Below, piece by piece: positions 26,174 through 38,243 of a stretch of 64,000 bases of DNA. Origin of the DNA: Isosphaeraceae bacterium (lineage in GTDB: Bacteria > Planctomycetota > Planctomycetia > Isosphaerales > Isosphaeraceae); contig BPJS01000001.1 of NCBI GenBank assembly GCA_026004735.1, forward strand, positions 3,545,641 to 3,609,640, written 5' to 3'. Numbering within the stretch: position 1 is the first letter of the stretch; each line of letters opens with the position of its first letter. Both the position numbers and the translations under genes were made by a program. The notes below the pieces were generated by a model that saw only the letters and a list, made by a program, of their open reading frames with translations, was not told where the DNA came from and did no database searches.

Positions 26174-28105
26174 ATGGGCCGGATTCGAACCTTGCCGCCG
26201 TCGGTTGTCAATCAGATTGCTGCCGGCGAGGTTGTCGAACGACCGGCCTCGGTCGTCAAGGAGTTGCTTGAGAACGCGATCGACGCGGGCGCGTCGCGGA
26301 TCGAGTTGTGGGTGGAACGCGGGGGAAAAGACTTGATCCGCGTGGCCGACGACGGGACCGGAATCGCCCGCGAGGACTTGCTCCTGGCCTTCACGCCGCA
26401 CTCGACCAGCAAGCTTCAGTCGGCCGACGACCTGCATCAGGTACGCACGCTCGGCTTTCGCGGCGAGGCTCTGGCGGCGATCGCCGAGATCTCGCGGATC
26501 CGCTGCGTGACGCGGACCTTGGATGAGCCGGTCGGCTCCGAGATTCAGATCGAAGGCGGCTCGGCGGGTCCGATCCGCGACGCGGCTTCACCGACGGGAA
26601 CGGTCATCGAGGTCCGCAATCTGTTTTTCAACACACCGGTCCGCCGCGGCTTTCTCAAGTCGGACGCCACCGAAGCCGCCCACGTCGCGGAGATGTTCAC
26701 GCGGGTCGCGTTGGCCTTCCCCTCGGTGCACCTGACTTTGCGTTCGGGAAATCGCATCCTCCACGACCTGCCGGCCAGCCAGGGTCTGAACCAGCGAATC
26801 GCCGCCCTGCTCGGACGCGAGCTGGCCGAACGATTGCTCTGGATCGAAAGCCGGATCGGCTCGATCCACCTCCGCGGCTACGTCGGCCATCCGTCGCAGA
26901 GCCGGTCGAGCACCAAGGGGCAGTATTTGTTTGTCGGGGGCCGGTATGTCCGTGACCGGGCGCTCTCTCACGCGTTGGCTGAAGCGTATCGCGGCTTGCT
27001 GATGGTGGGACGCCAGCCCGTGGCCATTTTGTTTCTCGACCTGCCGGCCGAAGACGTCGACGTCAATGTTCACCCGATGAAGATCGAGGTTCGCTTCCGC
27101 GATAGCCATCGCGTCTACAGCCAGCTTCTGGCGACCATCCGTCAGACCTTTCTGGCCAGCGACCTCCACACCCAGCTTCAGCTCGGCTCCGATCCGAGCC
27201 AGGCCGAGCGGTCAACTGCGTCAGGGTCAAGCTCCAGGGCGACCGTCCCGGTCGACTCGGTAAGCCCGGCGGTTAGGGCGGTCGCCGTCGATCGCGAGGA
27301 CGTCGCCCGCTGGTTTTCCCCGTCGGAGGTTTCCTTCTCGACGGCTCAGGCATGGAGCCATCGTCGACCTGCCTCCGAACCCGACTGGGCCCGCAATCTG
27401 CCCCCGGCCCCGGTTCCGGATCGCGCCGGCCCGTTCGACGAGTTTGAGCCGTCGGCTCGCCCCACCGCGGCGACCCAGGCTGCCGCCCGCAGCGAGCCGG
27501 TCTTGCCGCCGGTAGGGTCCGACTCTCCCGCGGCCCCCCCGCGCGCCATTCAGCTTCACAACAGTTACCTGATCGCTGAAACCGAGGAAGGCATCGCCGT
27601 CTTCGACCAACACGCGCTCCACGAGCGTATCCTGTTTGAAGAACTCCGCGAACGGCTGGTCCACGGTGGACTGGAGGCCCAGCGGCTGCTGACTCCCGAG
27701 CCGGTCGAATTGCCCCCGGCCGACGCCGCTGCCCTGTTGGAACAGCGCGAGCTGCTGGCCCGGCTTGGGATTGAGGTGGAGTCGTTCGGGGGCAGCACCC
27801 TGCTGGTATCGAGTCAGCCGGCGATGCTCGGTCCGCTGCCGATCGATCGGCTGGTCCGCGACATCGCCGATCAGCTACGCTCCTCGACCCTGCCTCCGTC
27901 GGCGGAAGCCCTGACCGAAAGCATCCTCAGTCGCATGGCCTGTAAGGCGGCCGTCAAAGCGGGCGACCGGCTCAGCCCCGAAGAAATCACGGCCTTGCTC
28001 GGCCGCCGCCACCTGGCCGCCAACACCCACCACTGTCCCCACGGCCGGCCCGCCGCGCTGGTCTTCACCAGGTCTGAGCTTGACCGCCAGTTTGGCCGTA
28101 CCTGA
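26174..28105 (+). CDS. mutL: DNA mismatch repair protein MutL (with endonuclease motif)
   Basis: ATP-dependent mismatch-repair coordinator of 643 residues. The GHKL ATPase motifs are VVKELLENAIDAGA, DDGTGI and TLGFRGEAL. The middle is a Pro/Ser-rich linker. The C-terminal domain holds DQHALHERILFE (Asp at residue 478), the DQHA(X)2E(X)4E endonuclease motif, plus ACKAAVKAGD and CPHGRP metal-site motifs. So this is the nicking type, found where no MutH exists. The ATG at 26174 was chosen over a GTG three codons upstream. No mutS is in the window. Confidence 0.93.
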   Translation: MGRIRTLPPSVVNQIAAGEVVERPASVVKELLENAIDAGASRIELWVERGGKDLIRVADDGTGIAREDLLLAFTPHSTSKLQSADDLHQVRTLGFRGEALAAIAEISRIRCVTRTLDEPVGSEIQIEGGSAGPIRDAASPTGTVIEVRNLFFNTPVRRGFLKSDATEAAHVAEMFTRVALAFPSVHLTLRSGNRILHDLPASQGLNQRIAALLGRELAERLLWIESRIGSIHLRGYVGHPSQSRSSTKGQYLFVGGRYVRDRALSHALAEAYRGLLMVGRQPVAILFLDLPAEDVDVNVHPMKIEVRFRDSHRVYSQLLATIRQTFLASDLHTQLQLGSDPSQAERSTASGSSSRATVPVDSVSPAVRAVAVDREDVARWFSPSEVSFSTAQAWSHRRPASEPDWARNLPPAPVPDRAGPFDEFEPSARPTAATQAAARSEPVLPPVGSDSPAAPPRAIQLHNSYLIAETEEGIAVFDQHALHERILFEELRERLVHGGLEAQRLLTPEPVELPPADAAALLEQRELLARLGIEVESFGGSTLLVSSQPAMLGPLPIDRLVRDIADQLRSSTLPPSAEALTESILSRMACKAAVKAGDRLSPEEITALLGRRHLAANTHHCPHGRPAALVFTRSELDRQFGRT

Positions 28106-28243
28106 GATCGGCGAATGCCGCGCTCTGGGCCTGGGGCAAACCCGCGTCAGGTTGGGTTTCAGGATCTCGATCCCCCCCGTTGACATTCGTCGGCCAAGCC
28201 CCGAAAACCTAAGGCATGGTTGCATGTTCCGAAAGGTAACTCG

Positions 28244-29746
28244 ATGATCTGCGTGATCCTGGGACGCGGCCGGCACAAATCCCTGATCAGCGAGTGGAAG
28301 CAGGCCAGCGAGGCCGGGGTTCAACTGGTCGAACTCCGGATCGACTGCCTCCGCCGTGAACCCGATCTGAAGCGGCTGCTCGCCGAGCGCTACACCCCGG
28401 TCGTACTGACGATACGCCGGGGCGCCGACGGCGGTCTCTATCGGGGCGACGAAGCGCACCGCGAACGACTCCTCCGGGAGGCGATCGTGCTGGGCGTGGA
28501 CTACGTCGACCTGGAGATGGACACCGCCGCCCGCATTCCCCGTCCCAAGTTCGGTCATACCAAGCGGATCATCAGCTACCACAATTTTAAGGGCACACCG
28601 GACGATCTCGACGACATCGCCCAGAAAATGCGCGAGTTGGACGCCGATATCATCAAGATTGCGACCCTGGCCAAGTCGGTCGGCGACGCGTCGCGGATGC
28701 TCGATTTCGTCGCCCACTCGAACAAGACCATCCCCACGATTGGGATCGCGATGGGCGACTTCGGCGTCTTCACCCGGATTCTCGGCCGTAAGTTCGGTTC
28801 GCCGTTTACCTACGCGGGGTTCAATCCGGATCGGATCTTCGCCCCGGGGCTGCTTCGCTTCAGCGAGCTTCAGCGCGACTATTTTTACGATCAGATCGAC
28901 GCCGCGACGGAGCTGTACGCGGTGATCGGCGACCCGATTGCCCATAGCCTCAGTCCGGCGGTCCACAACACGGCCTTTCGGGCCTTGGGGCTGAACAAGG
29001 TCCTGGTTCCGATCCGGATTCCCGCCGGTACCTTGGCCGATTCGCTGAGTGTGCTTGAATGGCTCGATTTGAAGGGGCTGAGCATCACCATCCCCCACAA
29101 GGAAGCCATATTGCCGCTGCTCCAGAGTATGGACCCGGAAGTGGAACGCTTAGGGGCCTGCAACACCGCCGTGCGGACCGAGCGCGGCTGGGTGGGCCAC
29201 AATACCGACGCCAAGGCGGCCATGGACTGCCTCGAAGAGGTCCTTGGGGGCAGCATCGGCACGTCGGTCAGCCCGCTGATGGACAAGCAGGTCCTGATTC
29301 TGGGCTCGGGCGGAGTGGCCCGTACGATCGCAGCGGGTTGCCTTCGTCGGGGCGCGGGCGTCACGATTTGCAGCCGCAACGAGGAAAAGGCGAGCAAGCT
29401 TGCCGAGGAACTCGGTTGCCGTTCGGTGCCTTGGTCGATGCGTGCCGGCACACTTTGCGACGTCATGATCAACGGCACGCCGGTCGGGATGCATCCGGAC
29501 GTGGACAGCTCGCCGGTTCCCGCGGCGGCCTTCCGGCCGGGGATGCTGGTTTTTGATACGGTCTACCACCCGGAAAATACCTTGTTCCTAAAACTGGCCC
29601 GCGACCACGAGTGCGCCACCCTGACCGGGGTGGACATGTTTGTCCGCCAGGCGGCTCTCCAGTTCCGCTATTACACGGGCCTGAACGCCCCCGAAGACCT
29701 GATGTACCAGACCGTCAAGAACCGTCTCAATCCGGCTGCCGTATGA
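28244..29746 (+). CDS. aroDE: Bifunctional 3-dehydroquinate dehydratase (type I) / shikimate dehydrogenase
   Basis: Residues 1 to about 220 are a class I dehydroquinase: RIDCLRRE, the catalytic His in SYHNFKGTPDDL and the Schiff-base Lys in IIKIATLAKS. Residues 225-500 are shikimate dehydrogenase: GDPIAHSLSPAVHN, the catalytic Lys in TIPHKEA, GHNTDAKAAMDCL and the NADP loop GSGGVARTIAAG followed by SRNEEKA. The fusion covers steps 3 and 4 of the shikimate pathway in one 500-residue chain, as in plants and PVC bacteria. A good site (AAAGG) precedes the ATG at 28244. Its stop overlaps aroK by four bases. Confidence 0.92.
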   Translation: MICVILGRGRHKSLISEWKQASEAGVQLVELRIDCLRREPDLKRLLAERYTPVVLTIRRGADGGLYRGDEAHRERLLREAIVLGVDYVDLEMDTAARIPRPKFGHTKRIISYHNFKGTPDDLDDIAQKMRELDADIIKIATLAKSVGDASRMLDFVAHSNKTIPTIGIAMGDFGVFTRILGRKFGSPFTYAGFNPDRIFAPGLLRFSELQRDYFYDQIDAATELYAVIGDPIAHSLSPAVHNTAFRALGLNKVLVPIRIPAGTLADSLSVLEWLDLKGLSITIPHKEAILPLLQSMDPEVERLGACNTAVRTERGWVGHNTDAKAAMDCLEEVLGGSIGTSVSPLMDKQVLILGSGGVARTIAAGCLRRGAGVTICSRNEEKASKLAEELGCRSVPWSMRAGTLCDVMINGTPVGMHPDVDSSPVPAAAFRPGMLVFDTVYHPENTLFLKLARDHECATLTGVDMFVRQAALQFRYYTGLNAPEDLMYQTVKNRLNPAAV

Positions 29747-30273
29747 ACGAAGCCGGCCTGGTGCTGATCGGATATCGGGGCGCCGGCAAGTCGACCCTGG
29801 GGCCACGCTTGGCCGCGCGGCTGGGCCGCCCGTTTCTCGATCTCGATCGTGAAATCGAGCATTCGGCGGGCCGTACGATCGCTGAGATCTTCGCCGTGGA
29901 GGGCGAACCGGCGTTCCGTGATCTTGAGGCCAAGGTCCTGGAGGCTTTGGCCTCGGAGCGTCCCGGCTGCGTTCTGGCCACGGGTGGGGGCGCGGTGCTT
30001 CGGTCGAGCAATCGCCGGGTGCTTCGCGGCTATGGACTGGTCGTTTGGCTCCGCGCCGAGCCTGGGACCCTGACGGCCCGGCTGGCTGCCGATCCGGGCG
30101 ACCGCCCAAGCCTGACGGGTCTGAGCCTGGCCGAGGAGGTTGGCCGGGTGGTCGCGGAGCGGGAGCCGATCTACCGGCAACTGTCCGACTTCGAAATTGA
30201 AACCGATCGGGTTACGCCGGAAGAGGCGTGCGACCGGATTGCCGCGGCCTGGTCCGCTCGGTTCCACCCATGA
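29743..30273 (+). CDS. aroK: Shikimate kinase
   Basis: Phosphorylates shikimate, step 5 of the pathway. Walker A is GYRGAGKST; FLDLDREIE binds substrate and Mg; EPAFRDLEAKVL and ATGGGAVLR give the shikimate pocket; DRPSLTG is the LID arginine region. The protein has 176 residues. The ATG at 29743 lies in the aroDE stop (ATGA) and its own stop overlaps the prepilin peptidase ATG, so three genes are chained by overlap. Confidence 0.93.
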   Translation: MNEAGLVLIGYRGAGKSTLGPRLAARLGRPFLDLDREIEHSAGRTIAEIFAVEGEPAFRDLEAKVLEALASERPGCVLATGGGAVLRSSNRRVLRGYGLVVWLRAEPGTLTARLAADPGDRPSLTGLSLAEEVGRVVAEREPIYRQLSDFEIETDRVTPEEACDRIAAAWSARFHP

Positions 30274-31193
30274 CGTTCGATCCGTTGATGCTGTTTCACC
30301 TGGGGGCCGCGCTGGTCTGTTTTGTGCTGGGCGCGGTGGTCGGCAGCTTTGTCAATGTCTGCATTTACCGCCTGCCCTGGCAAAAGAGCATCCTCTGGCC
30401 TGGGTCGCATTGTCCGCGGTGTCTGAGGCCGATCGCCGCGCGGGACAATCTGCCGATTGTGGGCTGGATCGCCCTGGGCGGTAAGTGCCGCGGCTGCGGG
30501 TTGTCGATCTCGCCCCGTTACCCGCTGATTGAAGCGCTCGTGGGGGCGTTGTTCGCCCTGGCCTACAGCAGCTTTGTGGTATATGGCGGCTATCGGCTGC
30601 TCGAACCGGCGGCCTTCCTGCGTGCGGGCTACCACGCCATCTTGATCGTTCTGCTCGTGATCGCCACGTTCATTGATTATGACTATTACCTGATTCCCGA
30701 CTCCGTCACGGTGACGGGCATGGTGCTTGGTCTGGGTCTGGGGACGCTCTTTCCGGGGGTACGGCCTGAGCCGGTCGGGGCCGCCACGGCGCTGGAGGGG
30801 CTGACGCAGGGCTTGCTCGGTTGGGCGGTTGGCGGCGGGGTGGTCTGGGTCGTGCGTTGGCTGGGCGGTCTGGTCTTCCGCCGCGAGGCGATGGGCTTCG
30901 GCGATGTGACGCTGCTGGCCATGATTGGTTCGTTCCTGGGGTGGCAAGCGGCGCTGCTCACCTTTTTCCTGGCCCCGTTCTTCGGACTGGCGCACGTGCT
31001 GGTCCGTTTGTGCCGTCTGGCGGCCCAGCGGCTGCTCCGCCGTCCACCGACGGGCGCGGACCGCGAGATTCCGTTTGGTCCTTACCTGAGCCTGGCGGCC
31101 CTGACCTTGATGCTGGGCTGGCCCTGGATTTGGCCGGGCTGGGCGAAACGATTGTTCCAGATGCTCGGGGAAATCTCCGGTATATTCAGTTGA
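30270..31193 (+). CDS. pilD: Prepilin peptidase (type IV leader peptidase, A24)
   Basis: Membrane aspartic protease that cleaves type IV prepilin-like leaders and N-methylates the new N-terminus. Of 307 residues, the N-terminus holds the bactofilin-type GSFVNVCIYRLP and a four-Cys zinc site (CPRC near 47, CRGC near 71). The two catalytic aspartates appear as DYDYYLIPD and MGFGDVTLL. About eight membrane helices are visible. It sits in an aro operon, with no pilin gene in sight, so it serves a pilus or secretion system encoded elsewhere. Confidence 0.92.
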   Translation: MTFDPLMLFHLGAALVCFVLGAVVGSFVNVCIYRLPWQKSILWPGSHCPRCLRPIAARDNLPIVGWIALGGKCRGCGLSISPRYPLIEALVGALFALAYSSFVVYGGYRLLEPAAFLRAGYHAILIVLLVIATFIDYDYYLIPDSVTVTGMVLGLGLGTLFPGVRPEPVGAATALEGLTQGLLGWAVGGGVVWVVRWLGGLVFRREAMGFGDVTLLAMIGSFLGWQAALLTFFLAPFFGLAHVLVRLCRLAAQRLLRRPPTGADREIPFGPYLSLAALTLMLGWPWIWPGWAKRLFQMLGEISGIFS

Positions 31194-31660
31194 TGCAGAG
31201 GCCCGCAGCAACCGAGTATTCCCGATGCGCTGACGCCGAGCCGGTCTGCTGGGTGTTCCCTGTCCGCTCCCTGGTTGCCGCCATGGGTGATCCCCACTTC
31301 GCCAATCGTCCTCGCCACTGGCTCCAGCGGCTTTGGATCTCGCGCCGCCTGGTCGGTGCCGCGTTTTTGGTGGGCATTCTGCTCTGGTTTATCCTGATCA
31401 ACAGCCAGACCGTCCGCGTTCACTTCCCCTTCGGACTGGGCAATCCCGAAGCCCCGATCGGGTTGATCGTTCTCTTGAGCGCGGGTGCGGGATCGCTGGT
31501 CACGGCGCTGATCTTGACGCTGGTTCGGGCCTTGGGCCGTTACCGACCGGCCGCGCGCCCCACCGATTCGACCTCCGCCCTGCCCGACGACCGCCCCCCG
31601 CCCGACTATGCAGCCCGAACGCCGGAAGGTTTTTCCGACGCCCGCTGGTCTGCGCGTTAA
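31193..31660 (+). CDS. Small membrane protein of the LapA (DUF1049) type
   Basis: The 155-residue protein holds two membrane helices (LVGAAFLVGILLWFILINSQ and IGLIVLLSAGAGSLVTALIL) linked by VRVHFPFGLGNPEAPIG, the pattern of the LapA/DUF1049 domain, which is linked to lipopolysaccharide assembly in enterobacteria. A Pro/Asp-rich tail follows. The ATG at 31193 overlaps the previous stop (TGATG), but no ribosome site is visible; an ATG at 31283 would give a more typical 125-residue protein. The start is undecided. Confidence 0.6.
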   Translation: MQRPAATEYSRCADAEPVCWVFPVRSLVAAMGDPHFANRPRHWLQRLWISRRLVGAAFLVGILLWFILINSQTVRVHFPFGLGNPEAPIGLIVLLSAGAGSLVTALILTLVRALGRYRPAARPTDSTSALPDDRPPPDYAARTPEGFSDARWSAR

Positions 31661-31669
31661 GCTTGATCT

Positions 31670-32287
31670 ATGAGCGTATCTTGGCTCGGCCACCAACCAG
31701 CGACCGCCACCCTGGGGCTACTCGGGCTCGCCCTGACCCTGGCGAGCGGCTGCTCGCAGCCAAACGTTTTTTCCCGCCAAAACGCTCAAGTCGCCGCACT
31801 CCGCGAAAACGTCAATCAGCTTGAGATCGAAAAAGATCGCCTGGAGCGCCAACTCGCGGATCTGACGGCCGAAAACCGTCAACTTGAGGATCGCCTGGTT
31901 CGGGAGGAGGCACGCAGCGCCCAGTTGGCTCGCCGGCTCGAGGACGCCCGTCGCCACGGCTCGTCGCGGCTGGCTGACGACCCCGAGGATCCGACGACCG
32001 CCCGCCGCGACGGCGCCTTCGCCCCCGACGGCGCCTCGGCTCAGCCCTCCGGACCGTCGCGCCGGCGTCGCCTTCCGGTCGCCCAGATCCCCGGCGAAAT
32101 CGAGCCCTGGACCGATTCTCGCCCCGCCGACGACTTTGCCCCCCGCGGCCGCTTCACACCCCTCGAGGACGAGCCGGCTGAAGCCGACCTCTTCCCCTCA
32201 TCGCTTGACCTCGGTGCCCGCAGCGACGACCCCGATCGCGGCCGTTGGTTGCCCGTCGCCGGCCGCCCCGGATCCCCGCGCCGCTGA
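31670..32287 (+). CDS. Coiled-coil lipoprotein, unknown function
   Basis: The 205-residue protein has a signal peptide ending in the lipobox LASGC (Cys about residue 27), then a heptad-rich coiled coil (about 36-95, with LRENVNQLEIEKDRLERQL) and a disordered Arg/Pro/Asp-rich tail. So it is probably anchored by lipid to a membrane and exposes a helical stalk. It follows the LapA-like gene by nine bases. The family is not recognised. Confidence 0.7.
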   Translation: MSVSWLGHQPATATLGLLGLALTLASGCSQPNVFSRQNAQVAALRENVNQLEIEKDRLERQLADLTAENRQLEDRLVREEARSAQLARRLEDARRHGSSRLADDPEDPTTARRDGAFAPDGASAQPSGPSRRRRLPVAQIPGEIEPWTDSRPADDFAPRGRFTPLEDEPAEADLFPSSLDLGARSDDPDRGRWLPVAGRPGSPRR

Positions 32288-32760
32288 TCGCCCCGATCCT
32301 GTAGCGCCGCGTGCGGGCGGAACCTTGCCGTACGGGCCCCGCATGATGTTGACGATTCGACCAGCCTCGGCGGCCAAGTCGCCTTCGATCGCCTAAGCCC
32401 CAGGCGGACGTAAGCCTGATCCGCACGCCGGCCAGACCGCTTGTCCCTGGATCAGCGGGGATCGAGGTGGACGAAATGGGCCCACGTTCGCGGCTCGACC
32501 CCCCGGCCTTGGCCTGGAGCGGCGGTCCCGGGGGGCAATCGACCCCGTGCGCTGGGTGCCGCGGCGCACCGGCTCAGCCTCGGAGGCCAGGATCGAAACC
32601 CGCTGCCGCGTCGACTGCGTGGCTCGGTGACGGAGTTGTTCAGAAGGATCAGGAAGACCAGCAGTCCTGGCCGTATCGGCGCGTTGCCGCTAGGATTGTA
32701 GGGACCGATGGATCCGTCGATTCTGGATTGGCCTGGCCCGGACGGAGAGAGGCGCGCCCG
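32288..32760. other. Intergenic region before hisH
   Basis: In these 473 bases no frame carries a believable gene. A TAGGAT at 32691-32696 resembles a -10 box without a matching -35. GGAGAGAGG lies about 10 bases ahead of the hisH ATG. It contains several GC-rich short inverted repeats but no T-tract terminator and no riboswitch that I can identify. Confidence 0.35.
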
Positions 32761-33384
32761 ATGCGCCACCCGATCACGATCATCGACTACGGAATGGGCA
32801 ACCTCCGCAGTGTTCAGAAAGCGTTCGAGGCGGTCGGCCACACTGCACTGGTCACCGGCGACCCCGATCTCGTTGCCCGAGCCGAGCGGGTGGTTCTTCC
32901 CGGCGTGGGAGCGTTTGGCGACGCGATCTCCACGCTTCGATCGACCGGGCTTGGGGAAGCGTTCCGCGAGGTTGTGCAGGCCGGTCGACCCTGCCTGGGG
33001 GTCTGTCTGGGCCTTCAACTGCTGTTCGACGAGAGCGAGGAAGACGGCCTCCATGCGGGCCTTGGGCTGTTGCCAGGGCGGATCGTGCGATTCAACGCGG
33101 CGCCCGGCTCGGGGCTGAAAGTTCCTCATATGGGCTGGAACAGCCTGACGATCCATCGGTCGAACCCGCTGCTCGACGGCATCGGCGCGAACCCCTTCGT
33201 GTATTTCGTCCACTCCTACTTTGCCCAGCCGTCCCGGTCGGATCTGGTCGTCGCCACCGCCGAGTATCCCGATCCGTTCCCGGCGATTGTCGCCCATGAC
33301 AACCTGATTGCCTGCCAGTTTCACCCGGAGAAGAGCCAGCGGGTCGGCCTTGCCATGTATGCGAACTTTGCCAAGATGCCCTGA
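32761..33384 (+). CDS. hisH: Imidazole glycerol phosphate synthase, glutaminase subunit
   Basis: Supplies ammonia to HisF for imidazole ring closure in histidine synthesis. The 207-residue class I amidotransferase has IIDYGMGNLRSV, VVLPGVGAFGDA, the nucleophile Cys in CLGVCLGLQLLF, and the His/Glu pair in CQFHPEKSQ. The last segment LAMYANFAKMP is typical. No hisF is next to it; hisA is 11 kb away. The ATG at 32761 was chosen because an upstream extension has no similarity. Confidence 0.93.
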   Translation: MRHPITIIDYGMGNLRSVQKAFEAVGHTALVTGDPDLVARAERVVLPGVGAFGDAISTLRSTGLGEAFREVVQAGRPCLGVCLGLQLLFDESEEDGLHAGLGLLPGRIVRFNAAPGSGLKVPHMGWNSLTIHRSNPLLDGIGANPFVYFVHSYFAQPSRSDLVVATAEYPDPFPAIVAHDNLIACQFHPEKSQRVGLAMYANFAKMP

Positions 33385-33435
33385 TTCCAGGGGGCGTCCA
33401 CCAGCCACCCGGCAGGCCCCCAGAGCCACCTTGCC

Positions 33436-37197
<3,762 letters not shown>

Positions 37198-37259
37198 TCG
37201 GTCCAGGCGCGAGACGAACGCCCCTCGACCTGCGGTGATCATCCCTCGGCCGCTCCGGC

Positions 37260-38120
37260 TCAGAGCTGGTCGTCGGGCACGCTAAACGTGTCGCCCTGGT
37301 TCATGTCACCTGTTTCGAGCCCTTTCATGAACCAGCGGACCCGCTGCTCGGACGTACCGTGGGTGAACGAATCGGGCACGACGTAACCCATCTGCCGCCG
37401 CTGGATGGCGTCGTCGCCGATTGCCGCCGCACACCGCATCGCCTCTTCGATATCCCCACGCTCTAGAAACTTCTTTTGCTTCTGGCCGTGGTGCGCCCAG
37501 ACTCCCGCCAGAAAGTCGGCCTGCAATTCCAGCCGCACCGAATACCGGTTGTACTGCTCCTTGCTCATCCGGGACTGGAGCCGCTGCACCTTGTCGGTGA
37601 TTCCCAGCACATTCTGCACATGATGGCCGACTTCGTGCGCGATCACGTAGGCCTGGGCGAAGTCGCCCTTCGCTCCGAACTTGTCGCGCAGCTCGTCATA
37701 AAAGCTGAGATCGATGTAGACCTTCTGATCCAGGGGGCAGTAAAACGGTCCCATGCCGGCATTGGCCGGTCCGCAGCCGGAACGGGTGGCCCCAGAGAAC
37801 ATGACCAGCGTCGGATCCGGGTAGTCCAGCCCCGCCGCCTGAAACAGCGGATTCCAGACATCCTCCGTGTCCTTGAGGACGACGGCGACGAATTGCTTCA
37901 GCTCTTCCTGCTCCGGATCGGCGGCCGCTGCCTGAGGGGCTCCCACTCTCAGCCCGCCGCGTTCGGCTTCTTGCAGGAGCTGCATCGGGTTGGCCCCAAA
38001 GAGCAACGCCAGAGCCAAAATGATCAGCATCCCAAGACCGCCGCCGGCAAGAGCGCCTTGGGGCGCTAGGCTGCGGCGATCTTCGATGTTTGAGCTAGCC
38101 TCGCGCCCCTTCCATCGCAT
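37260..38120 (-). CDS. Neutral zinc metallopeptidase (YpfJ family)
   Basis: A 286-residue, membrane-anchored protein of the YpfJ/neutral zinc metallopeptidase family. One hydrophobic helix (about 28-46, GMLIILALALLFG) is followed by a catalytic domain with HEVGHHVQN and a downstream acidic ligand in ELQADFLAGVWAHH. SGCGPANAGMGPFYCP provides a conserved Cys pair. QRRQMGYVVPDSFTHGTSEQR is the C-terminal family mark. Substrate is unknown; it probably acts outside the membrane. The ATG at 38120 lies just before conserved residues. Confidence 0.88.
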   Translation of the reverse strand: MRWKGREASSNIEDRRSLAPQGALAGGGLGMLIILALALLFGANPMQLLQEAERGGLRVGAPQAAAADPEQEELKQFVAVVLKDTEDVWNPLFQAAGLDYPDPTLVMFSGATRSGCGPANAGMGPFYCPLDQKVYIDLSFYDELRDKFGAKGDFAQAYVIAHEVGHHVQNVLGITDKVQRLQSRMSKEQYNRYSVRLELQADFLAGVWAHHGQKQKKFLERGDIEEAMRCAAAIGDDAIQRRQMGYVVPDSFTHGTSEQRVRWFMKGLETGDMNQGDTFSVPDDQL

Positions 38121-38243
38121 GGTTACGGCACTCCGGGGACTTGGATGAACCAACGAGAACGTTATCGTCGGCCCGATCGTCCGTGAGGGTCAAGTCTGAG
38201 GGACGCGTCGCGGCGTCCTTCTTTGAGCACGCCGAGGATGCTG

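Noticed and set aside
33385-33435. Cobalamin or SAM riboswitch before metH
   Set aside because: Only 51 bases separate hisH and metH, too short for either class, and no core motif is present.
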